A stretch of 64,000 nt of DNA from Flavobacterium aquidurense (GTDB lineage: Bacteria > Bacteroidota > Bacteroidia > Flavobacteriales > Flavobacteriaceae): contig NZ_JRLF01000011.1 in the NCBI RefSeq assembly GCF_001404985.1, positions 310,001 to 374,000 on the forward strand, given 5' to 3'. The position numbers and the translations under genes are program-made. The notes beneath the pieces are model-generated. The model saw only the letters and a list, made by a program, of their open reading frames with translations, was not told the DNA's origin and made no database searches. Position 1 is the first letter of the stretch; the number at the start of each line of letters is the position of its first letter. Positions 45,320 to 52,833 of the stretch are shown piece by piece.

Positions 45320-45862
45320 TTAGATTTTAGTAACATGGGTTACATTATTTTCTACAAAATCAATTAATTCATGAATGTTTCTACCATTATTGGCTTTATT
45401 AGAAATTGAAATAATATAACCATTTCGATCTCTGACATATAAAAAGAAAAAGTCCTTAGTAAGAATTGCATTTTCTATCTGACTCCATTTATAAACAAAT
45501 TCACCTAAAGGGGAATGGACACATATACGGGAATTAGTAAAATTGAATTTATACTTTTTACTGAACCTGTTATATTTTAAGAGCTTTTTACTAAACTGAA
45601 AAATAGTTTTGCTTATTACGTTCACAAAAGAATACTGAAATAGAAAAAATAATATAATCAGGATGAGATTGCGTAGCAGCCAAGTTACCAGATCAGTATC
45701 ATTATTTAAATAAAAAAAATCGAAGAATATAGCTAAGAATAAAACAATTCCAAGAAATACGGTTACTTTTTCTTTATAGAGATTTTTAAAATACATTTTA
45801 TTCAGCTTACGTATTTCAGCTATATTTAATTCAAACTCTAATAAAAAGCCGGAAGTATTCAT
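45320..45862 (-). CDS. Membrane protein with YcxB-like C-terminal domain
   Basis: A 180-residue protein. Two membrane helices at about residues 33-53 (VFLGIVLFLAIFFDFFYL) and 63-85 (LLRNLILIILFFLFQYSFV) are followed by a soluble domain, with FTNSRICVHSPLGEFVYKWSQIENAILTKDFFFLYV and a C-terminal helix. The W-x-x-I spacing and beta pattern match the YcxB-like domain of unknown function. It is co-oriented with the receiver-like gene, 166 bases before it, and divergent from the histidine kinase. Confidence 0.7.
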   Translation of the reverse strand: MNTSGFLLEFELNIAEIRKLNKMYFKNLYKEKVTVFLGIVLFLAIFFDFFYLNNDTDLVTWLLRNLILIILFFLFQYSFVNVISKTIFQFSKKLLKYNRFSKKYKFNFTNSRICVHSPLGEFVYKWSQIENAILTKDFFFLYVRDRNGYIISISNKANNGRNIHELIDFVENNVTHVTKI

Positions 45863-46305
45863 ATGTTTTTGGAAGGCATTAAAAAGTTGTGGATATTTTT
45901 TGATCTGCAGCAGTTGTTATTTCTGTTTCCAGAAGTATTCAACTTTAAAACAATGACAAAACTATCCTATAACTACACCTCAATAAGACCTTATTAAGTC
46001 ATAATAATATCAAAATAGGACTTTTAACAAGGCTATTTACTTTTCTTCCAAAAAATGTTTTCGCGAAAAAAATATCTGAAATCAAAACAAAACTGATTCT
46101 TACAAATTTAGAAATATTTATAGTTCAAAAATAAATAGAAAATAACCTAAATAAGACATTATAATATCATAATAAGACTTAAAAACATACTCTATTTAGT
46201 TTGTTTTCAAATAGTTAAATAAAAATACAAATAATATTCTCAACTAAAATATTTAAATTACTTTTGAATTCAATTTAAAATCATTATAAATAATTTCCTA
46301 CAAAA
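45863..46305. other. Divergent intergenic region with AATAAGAC repeats
   Basis: A 443-base AT-rich region between the YcxB-like gene and the histidine kinase. It has two related blocks: 45982-46022 (AATAAGACCTTATTAAGTC, ATAATAATATCAAAATAGGA) and 46149-46181 (AATAAGACATTATAATATC, ATAATAAGACTTAA). The shared AATAAGAC and ATAATAT words could be a regulator's direct-repeat sites. No gene is seen. Confidence 0.5.
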
Positions 46306-47397
46306 ATGAATTTAGTTCCTACAGAAATTAAACTTAAAGAAAGAGTTAAGGAATTAACCTGTCTATATGAAATATCAAAAACAATATCCAGATCAAACGG
46401 TATAGAAAAAGAAGTTCTGGAAAAAATAATTATAAGTACTAAAAAAGCCTGGAGATATAATAAAAAAGCTTCTGTAGAAATACAAGTCCCGGATTATTCT
46501 TTATGGATATTAAAACCCGATCAACAAACTGTTTTTCAAATTAGTAACATAATTGTCTCAAAAACTATTGTTGGCTTTATTAAAGTGCATTATCCTGAAA
46601 GCGACTATAATAGTCATGACTTTTTACAAGAAGAGCAAACACTATTAGACACTATTGCTTATGAAATTGGCAATTATATAGAAAAATTTAAAAACCTTGA
46701 AAAAAAACAGCTCCTGATGCGAACTGTAGAAAGAATCGACAGATTATCAAGTCTGGGAGAAATGACTGCAGGAATAGCACATGAACTTAATACTCCGCTA
46801 GGAAATATATTGGGTTATGCTGAATTAATCAAGAGCAATAATACTAATCCTGAAATTAACGATGATATTTCTACTGTCATAAGTTCTGTTATTTATGCCC
46901 GTGAAATTGTAAAAAAGCTCATGTATTTTTCTCGTGAAATGCCGCAGCAATTACAATTACAGGAAATTAAACCCATTGTGACTTTTGTTTTATCATTTCT
47001 TAAACAAAACCTACAGGCAAAAAAAATTAAAAGCGAACTGATATTTAAGAATGACAGCATTGTGGCAAGAGTTGATTCTGTACAGCTTACCCAGGTATTT
47101 TTTAATATTATCATTAACGCCATACATGCTTCTCCTGATGAAAGCACCATAAAAATAACTATCGAAAATGATGCAAAAAATCTCTCTGTAACAATTGCTG
47201 ATCAGGGAACAGGAATTCCTGATGCAATCAAACAAAAGGTGTTTGAACCCTTTTTTACAACAAAACCAAATAAAGACAGCTGCGGACTTGGACTTAGCGT
47301 AGTTCACGGAATTATAAAAAACCATAACGGAGAAATAAACCTGCTAAACAACACACCAAACGGAACCATTTTTATAATAAAAATCCCCTTAAATTAA
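46306..47397 (+). CDS. Soluble sensor histidine kinase
   Basis: A 363-residue kinase without membrane helices. Residues 1-135 form a GAF-like sensory region (LYEISKTISRSNGIEKEVLEKII). The HisKA domain carries His159 in GEMTAGIAHELNTPLGNILG, and the ATPase has the N box FFNIIINAIHAS, G1 DQGTGIPD, F box FEPFFTTKP and G2 GLGLSVVHGII. It should autophosphorylate and pass phosphate to the NtrC-type regulator encoded six bases downstream. Its signal is cytoplasmic or comes through a partner protein; it is not determined. Confidence 0.92.
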   Translation: MNLVPTEIKLKERVKELTCLYEISKTISRSNGIEKEVLEKIIISTKKAWRYNKKASVEIQVPDYSLWILKPDQQTVFQISNIIVSKTIVGFIKVHYPESDYNSHDFLQEEQTLLDTIAYEIGNYIEKFKNLEKKQLLMRTVERIDRLSSLGEMTAGIAHELNTPLGNILGYAELIKSNNTNPEINDDISTVISSVIYAREIVKKLMYFSREMPQQLQLQEIKPIVTFVLSFLKQNLQAKKIKSELIFKNDSIVARVDSVQLTQVFFNIIINAIHASPDESTIKITIENDAKNLSVTIADQGTGIPDAIKQKVFEPFFTTKPNKDSCGLGLSVVHGIIKNHNGEINLLNNTPNGTIFIIKIPLN

Positions 47398-47402
47398 ATA
47401 AA

Positions 47403-48728
47403 ATGAGTCTAATGAAACAAAAAATATTAATAGTAGATGATAATTACGACATGCTCAATTTGATTCAGCGTCATTTAAAATCATTTAATTACCATTCATA
47501 TCGTGCCTCTTCTGTAAGTGAAGCTATCGATGTGCTTAAATATACTGATATCGATTTATTGATCACAGACCTAAATATGCCTGAAATTAATGGCATCGAA
47601 TTATTAAAATATGCAGAAGAACATTATCCTTTAATTCCAAAATTGGTGATTACAGGAGTTAATTCTGTTGATAATGCTGTTACAGCATTAAAATCAGGCG
47701 CGTTAGAATATTTGCACAAACCATTTACGAGCAATGAACTTGAAAAAGCAATTGATGAATTATTGGCAAAAACTAACTTAAGACATTTAATAACTACAGC
47801 TGATTCTTTAATCCTTAACGATGACTATTTGGGCATTGTAGGTAGTTCTAAACAGTTAAAAAAAGTAGTAGAAATAATTGAACGTGTAAAAGATAATAAA
47901 GTAAATGTATTAATAGAAGGCGAAAGCGGAACCGGAAAAGAACTGGTAGCCCAAGCCATTCATTATAAAGGATCTTTTGCCGGTATGCCTTTTATATCTG
48001 TAAATTGTGGTGCAATGCCAGAAAATTTAGTCGAATCTGAACTTTTTGGATATGTAAAAGGCGCCTTTACAGGTGCCACAGAGTCTAAAATTGGCCTTTT
48101 TCAGGCAGCATCAGGCGGAACGATTTTTTTAGACGAAATTGGTACAGCATCACTAGCCGTTCAAACCAGACTTCTAAGGGTTTTGCAAGAAAAAGAAATA
48201 ACAAAAATAGGCTCACGAAATGCTGAAAAAATAAATGTCCGTATTATATGTGCTACCAATTGCGATTTGCACCAAATGGTTATTGAAGGTACTTTCCGCG
48301 AAGATTTGTATTACAGAATAAATGTTGTGAATATAAAAACAACTCCTTTAAGAGATAAAAAAGAAGATCTGGTATTATTGATAAACAATTTTATAAAAAA
48401 ATATTCAATTGAGTATAACAAGCCCACTGTAACTATTCATGAAAAAGTAATCGAAATACTAATGCGGTATTCCTGGCCCGGAAATGTCAGGGAACTTGAA
48501 AACATCATTCAACGTATGATTATAATGTGTGATGATGTTATCAATATTCAGCACGTTCCCGATGCATTAAAATATCATGTACCGGCAGAAAAAATTCTTT
48601 TTAAATCTTTAAAAGAATATGAAAAAGAACAAATTATAAAAGTACTAACTGCGGTAAGTAACAATAAAACTCAGGCAGCCAAAATCCTGCAAATAGACCG
48701 AAAAACCCTTAATCATAAATTATCCTAA
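47403..48728 (+). CDS. NtrC-type sigma-54-dependent response regulator
   Basis: A 441-residue regulator with three domains. The receiver has Asp12, Asp13, the phosphorylation site Asp56 (LLITDLNMPEINGIELL) and Lys106. The AAA+ domain has Walker A GESGTGKE (173-180), the sigma-54 contact loop GAFTGA (220-225) and Walker B TIFLDEIG. A Fis-type helix-turn-helix ends the protein (NNKTQAAKILQIDRKTLNHKL). The intact GAFTGA shows that it activates RNA polymerase with sigma-54. It is in an operon with the kinase. A sigma-54 promoter lies about 125 bases downstream of its stop, so a direct local target is likely. Confidence 0.94.
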   Translation: MSLMKQKILIVDDNYDMLNLIQRHLKSFNYHSYRASSVSEAIDVLKYTDIDLLITDLNMPEINGIELLKYAEEHYPLIPKLVITGVNSVDNAVTALKSGALEYLHKPFTSNELEKAIDELLAKTNLRHLITTADSLILNDDYLGIVGSSKQLKKVVEIIERVKDNKVNVLIEGESGTGKELVAQAIHYKGSFAGMPFISVNCGAMPENLVESELFGYVKGAFTGATESKIGLFQAASGGTIFLDEIGTASLAVQTRLLRVLQEKEITKIGSRNAEKINVRIICATNCDLHQMVIEGTFREDLYYRINVVNIKTTPLRDKKEDLVLLINNFIKKYSIEYNKPTVTIHEKVIEILMRYSWPGNVRELENIIQRMIIMCDDVINIQHVPDALKYHVPAEKILFKSLKEYEKEQIIKVLTAVSNNKTQAAKILQIDRKTLNHKLS

Positions 48729-48853
48729 AGCAAGTCAAAACAGCGTAATTTTTACTCATCAGGAATTATTTTCCCCAGATATAAATAATTAGAATAAAAC
48801 GTATCGAAACTTAATCGAATGAATCCTAATTAGTTAATTCCAGAGGAATCAAT

Positions 48854-48870
48854 CAGGCATATCTTTTGCC
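48854..48870 (+). promoter_or_regulatory. Predicted sigma-54 (-24/-12) promoter
   Basis: CAGGCATATCTTTTGCC has GG at 48856-48857 and GC at 48868-48869, exactly 10 bases apart, in the TGGCA-N7-TTGC arrangement. It is about 90 bases before the GreA/Rnk-like start and downstream of a sigma-54 activator gene. The palindrome ATTCCAGAGGAAT lies just upstream (48838-48850). Confidence 0.65.
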
Positions 48871-48958
48871 TAATGGGATAGTTATTAAAATTGCTCATAG
48901 CTAAATAATTTAATGGTATTAGGACTAATTTTTTAAAATGTTTAAAAAGTAAATTACT

Positions 48959-49342
48959 ATGAAACATAATGAACTTATTATCGAAGAAAACGAATTTGAA
49001 TTATTGAAAAAAATAATCAATTCTCCACAGAAAAAGACTGACAATGTATACAAGCAGTCGGTCAGACGACTGGAAAAAGAACTTAAATCAGCCAAAATAC
49101 TTAAAAACGAAGAAATGCCAGCTGATATCGTTCGAATCAATTCGAATATAACAGTAAAAATAGAACCCAATTTAATTCGGGATTTTAAAATTGTATTTCC
49201 CGAGAAAAGTAATATCAGCCAAAATAAATTATCAATTCTTTCCCCAATGGGATTAGCCTTATACGGCTATTGTGTCAATGACGAAATATCCTGGCAATTT
49301 CCCTCAGGAATAAATAAGCTTAAAATTTTAAAAGTAAAATAA
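48959..49342 (+). CDS. GreA/GreB- or Rnk-like RNA polymerase-binding protein
   Basis: A 127-residue protein. The N-terminal part is a helical region (EENEFELLKKIINSPQKK, QSVRRLEKELKSAKIL), and the C-terminal domain LSILSPMGLALYGYCVNDEI, then WQFPSGINKLKIL, matches the GreA/GreB/Rnk C-terminal fold that docks on RNA polymerase. The coiled coil is short, so it is more like Rnk than a full transcript-cleavage factor. A sigma-54-type promoter precedes it. Confidence 0.8.
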   Translation: MKHNELIIEENEFELLKKIINSPQKKTDNVYKQSVRRLEKELKSAKILKNEEMPADIVRINSNITVKIEPNLIRDFKIVFPEKSNISQNKLSILSPMGLALYGYCVNDEISWQFPSGINKLKILKVK

Positions 49343-49389
49343 CAACAACCAATATCCATAAATAATAAATACCGCAAACTGCTATAACC

Positions 49390-50370
49390 GTGAAAATAAT
49401 AGAACACTCATATGGTGCTGACTTGGATTGGGTAAAGCCCTTTGCCAATAAACTTGGAGGAAAAGTAAAAGGGAATTTTATAATAGTACCTGAAGATACT
49501 TTTAAAGGTACAAGGTATTTTCTTGATTGTGGAGATGATATTGTTGCTTATTATGTTGATGTTATGAATAATAAGGATGTCAATTTAGTTCAGAAAAACA
49601 CAAAAAAAGATTTTATTGGTATCTACTACAATATTACTGAAGGTGATGTTAAATATTCCAGTGACAGCTTTGTATTAAATGTAGGACGATGGAAATATAA
49701 CTTATTAGTTATTGACAGTGCACTCGATACAAATTACAAGATTAAGGCCGGAAGCAGGTCGCATGCATTTTGCATTTTTATGAAAAAAACCAGAATGGCA
49801 TATTTTGCCAAAAAGAACAACATTAACTTTAAGAATCTAAACAAAATTACGGATTCCTCTAAGAACACCATTATTCGCTTTGACAGAATGAGTGATGAAA
49901 GTTATCATTTAATAGAGGAGCTGCAAAGGTTTAAACCAGGTGGCCCCATATACGATTTAAACATCAGGGCAACAGTTCATTTGTTGCTTTCTAACTTTTT
50001 TAAAAAGATGTCTGCCACAAGGATCATAATACAAACCGTAAATAAATTAGATCTGGAGAGGATAATAGAGACTCAAATGTTTTTAATTAATAATATTGAA
50101 GAATCTTTTCCTTCTATAGAAACTATGGCATTAAAGGCAAATATGTCTGAATCTAAATTCAAAAATTTGTTTAAAAAAATAACCGGAAAAACACCAAATA
50201 CTTTTTTTATGGAAAATAAATTAATGGAAGCTAAAAGACTACTGGAAGAAAATCAATTTTCGGTATCACAAATTTCAGATAGACTGAGTTTTACAAACAA
50301 CTCTTATTTTGCTTCAAAATTTAAGGCCCATTTTGGGTTATCACCAAAAACATTTGTAAATCAATTATAA
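49390..50370 (+). CDS. AraC-family regulator, first of three related genes (GTG start)
   Basis: A 326-residue cytoplasmic regulator. The first 225 residues form an uncharacterised sensory region beginning MKIIEHSYGADLDWVKPFAN. The last 100 are a double helix-turn-helix of the AraC type (SIETMALKANMSESKFKNLF, MEAKRLLEENQFSVSQISDR, NNSYFASKFKAHFGLSPKTF). The start is GTG at 49390; the conserved N-terminus in its paralogue supports this. It follows the Rnk-like gene by 47 bases and may share its sigma-54 promoter. Ligand and targets are unknown. Confidence 0.85.
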   Translation: MKIIEHSYGADLDWVKPFANKLGGKVKGNFIIVPEDTFKGTRYFLDCGDDIVAYYVDVMNNKDVNLVQKNTKKDFIGIYYNITEGDVKYSSDSFVLNVGRWKYNLLVIDSALDTNYKIKAGSRSHAFCIFMKKTRMAYFAKKNNINFKNLNKITDSSKNTIIRFDRMSDESYHLIEELQRFKPGGPIYDLNIRATVHLLLSNFFKKMSATRIIIQTVNKLDLERIIETQMFLINNIEESFPSIETMALKANMSESKFKNLFKKITGKTPNTFFMENKLMEAKRLLEENQFSVSQISDRLSFTNNSYFASKFKAHFGLSPKTFVNQL

Positions 50371-50534
50371 AAAAATGCCTGAGTAAAAACAAAAAAATGC
50401 TCTGATAGCGCAAGAAGTTCTCATCAATTTCAATATTTCGAAAATAAAAACTTTCACAAACAAAAGTAAAAACAACTAATAATCAATATTTTAACTAAAA
50501 AAAATTAACTTTATACGACCAAAAACAAATTATC

Positions 50535-51515
50535 TTGAAAACAATTGAACATTCCTACGGAACGAATTTAGATTGGGTAGAGCCACTTGCAAAACAAATG
50601 GACGGAAAAGTTAAAAATAATTTTATAGTTGTACCAGAAGACAAATACCCAGGAATTAGGTATGTGCTGGATTGCGGAGACGGGATTGTAGCGTATTATG
50701 TTGATGTGCATAATGAAATACCACATCGATTAATTCAAAAAAATAAGACAAATGATTTTGTATGTCTTTATTACAATTTAACAGAAGGCAAAGCAAAATA
50801 TTCATACAATAATGTTGTACAGGATTTAGGACGATGGCAATACAATCTAATTGTCATGGATAGTTCACTTGATACAGATTATCTGGTTGAGCCCAATAGC
50901 AAAACTTTTGTTCTTTGCATATTTATCAAGAAAAAAGTAATTGAAGAATTTGCAAAAAAGAATAATATCAATTTTAGGGATATTGATAAAATAACTGATT
51001 CATCAAAAAATACGATTATACGTTTTGACCGTATGAGTAATGAGAGTTTCCATATATTGGCTGATTTAAGAAAACTGAAAGTAGGCGGTCCTGTATTCGA
51101 TTTAAATCTTAATGGAACCGTGCAGTTATTGCTTTCTAATTATTTAAAAAAAATGGCTACGCACAGGATTATCCTGCAAACCGTAAATGAGTATGATGTA
51201 GCCAATATTGTAGCGAGCCAAATGTTTTTGATTAGTAACATCGAAAGTCATTTTCCGAGTATTCAGTTAATGGCAAGAAATGCCAATATGTCTGAATCTA
51301 AATTTAAAAATTTGTTTAAAAAAATTACGGGAATTACACCCAATGCCTTTTTTATGGATAATAAATTACTATTGGCAAAAGAGCTTCTGGAAGAAAATAA
51401 ACTGACTATATCACAGGTTTCAGATCGGTTTAATTTTACCAATAACTCTTATTTTGCTTCTAAATTCAAAGAGCATTTTGGGGTTTCGCCTAAAGCATTC
51501 CTTAATCAATTATAA
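50535..51515 (+). CDS. AraC-family regulator, second of three related genes (TTG start)
   Basis: A 326-residue protein of equal length and obviously homologous over its whole length to the preceding gene (MKTIEHSYGTNLDWVEPLAK; KITDSSKNTIIRFDRMS is identical in both). The AraC double helix-turn-helix is in the last 100 residues. The start is TTG at 50535, aligned with the GTG of its neighbour. It has its own 164-base upstream gap. It is a tandem duplicate that has diverged mostly in the N-terminal sensory part. Confidence 0.85.
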   Translation: MKTIEHSYGTNLDWVEPLAKQMDGKVKNNFIVVPEDKYPGIRYVLDCGDGIVAYYVDVHNEIPHRLIQKNKTNDFVCLYYNLTEGKAKYSYNNVVQDLGRWQYNLIVMDSSLDTDYLVEPNSKTFVLCIFIKKKVIEEFAKKNNINFRDIDKITDSSKNTIIRFDRMSNESFHILADLRKLKVGGPVFDLNLNGTVQLLLSNYLKKMATHRIILQTVNEYDVANIVASQMFLISNIESHFPSIQLMARNANMSESKFKNLFKKITGITPNAFFMDNKLLLAKELLEENKLTISQVSDRFNFTNNSYFASKFKEHFGVSPKAFLNQL

Positions 51516-51589
51516 AAAAATGCCATTATCCTGTTAATTGTAAATTGTAGATAATGTATAACGTTCATTAAAGTGAGTACCCAAAAAAT

Positions 51590-52615
51590 ATGAAAAAATT
51601 TACACATTTTTATTCTTTAACCCCGGAATGGCAATATCAATTAGCCAAAGAAATGGGTGGAGAACTTATTGATAATAAAATAATAGTCCTTCCGGAAAAT
51701 CTTGGTGAAGGACATTCCTTTTTCACTCAAATAACACCTGGGATTTCTGCTTTATTTATGGATTTTGTTCTTACGACCCCCATAAAAATGAACAGGCTTA
51801 AATCTGATAATGAACTTTATATCTTTCATTTTGATTTAAGTGATCATCCCAGTATAATAAAAATTGACAATATCGATTACAAAATTGGCTCTTCTATCAA
51901 TTTAGGTTTAGCCGTGATAAGCAATGCTATAGAAAGCTCGTTTAAGCCCGCGATAAACGAAAGAACCATAGCATTACGATTACTTGTAGATAAGAAACTA
52001 CTTAACGAATTTATAAAAAATCATCCTACGGAAGAATATGCAAAACGTAAAATCAAAATAGATAAAAACGTTCCTTATTATTATGACAATATTGACAGCA
52101 ATAGTTTGCTTTTAATCCAGTCCTTAAAGAGCAAATCAGTTTTTGACGCCTCTTTTGATCCTTATCTTAAAGGAATTTCATTAAAACTATTGGGCAATTT
52201 CTTAAATCGTTACACAGATTCGGTTGCTGTAAAAAATGAGATTACCGAAGTTGAAACTGAGGCCATAAATAAAACAAAAACATATCTTTTAGATCACTTA
52301 TACAATCCATTTCCTTCTGTACCGTTTCTATCAAAAATGGCTGGGATGTCGCCCTCAAAGTATAAAATGTTATTTAAAAAAGAATTCAACAGCACCCCTA
52401 ATAATTTCTTTGTACAAGAAAAAATGCTTCTGGCGACCAAACTTTTACAAAGCGGGGATTATAATACACTAACTGAGATAATTTACGAATTAAACTATTC
52501 TAAATTAAGTTATTTCTGCACCAAGTATTATGATCTGTTTCATAGAAAACCTTCTGAAGATTTTGTAAAAAAAAATCGGGTAATCAAAAAACCTGAAGTC
52601 TACATAAAAATCTAA
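51590..52615 (+). CDS. AraC-family regulator, third and divergent member
   Basis: A 341-residue regulator with an ATG start (MKKFTHFYSLTPEWQYQLAK). Its N-terminus keeps the pattern of the two preceding proteins (x-W-x-x-x-LAKEMGG, IIVLPENLGEGHSFF) but is otherwise distant. The AraC domain is at the C-terminus (LSKMAGMSPSKYKMLFKKEF, TEIIYELNYSKLSYFCTKYY), with a degenerate second helix. It ends the run of regulators, 74 bases after the second, and is followed by a terminator. Confidence 0.83.
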   Translation: MKKFTHFYSLTPEWQYQLAKEMGGELIDNKIIVLPENLGEGHSFFTQITPGISALFMDFVLTTPIKMNRLKSDNELYIFHFDLSDHPSIIKIDNIDYKIGSSINLGLAVISNAIESSFKPAINERTIALRLLVDKKLLNEFIKNHPTEEYAKRKIKIDKNVPYYYDNIDSNSLLLIQSLKSKSVFDASFDPYLKGISLKLLGNFLNRYTDSVAVKNEITEVETEAINKTKTYLLDHLYNPFPSVPFLSKMAGMSPSKYKMLFKKEFNSTPNNFFVQEKMLLATKLLQSGDYNTLTEIIYELNYSKLSYFCTKYYDLFHRKPSEDFVKKNRVIKKPEVYIKI

Positions 52616-52621
52616 TTTTGT

Positions 52622-52659
52622 CAAAAAAAAACCTGCACTAAAACTGCAGGTTTTTTTAT
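52622..52659 (+). terminator. Terminator after the third AraC-type gene
   Basis: AAAAAACCTGCA and TGCAGGTTTTTT form a 12-14 bp stem around a 7-base loop with a T-run, 10 bases after the stop at 52615. Confidence 0.88.
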
Positions 52660-52775
52660 GATAAGGTCACTCTATTTTAGCTATTGTATAACACAATTTT
52701 AGTAAATCACATTATAATAGATTTTTAGCATTGCTAAAATCTGTAATAGATGGCAGATTCATTTAAAATCAATAA

Positions 52776-52810
52776 AAAACGGAATACCTTTTGAGATATC
52801 CCGTTTTTAA
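52776..52810 (-). terminator. Terminator of the OmpA/PorP operon
   Basis: On the minus strand, AAAAACGGGATATC and GGTATTCCGTTTTT form an imperfect stem with a T-run. It lies 24 bases after the OmpA-family stop at 52834. Confidence 0.78.
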
Positions 52811-52833
52811 TTTGAATTAATAATTAATTTTAT

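Noticed and set aside
45863-46305. GG...GC pair (AGGACTTTTAACAAGGC) as a sigma-54 promoter upstream of the histidine kinase
   Set aside because: The GG and GC are 12 bases apart instead of 10 and the surrounding bases do not fit.
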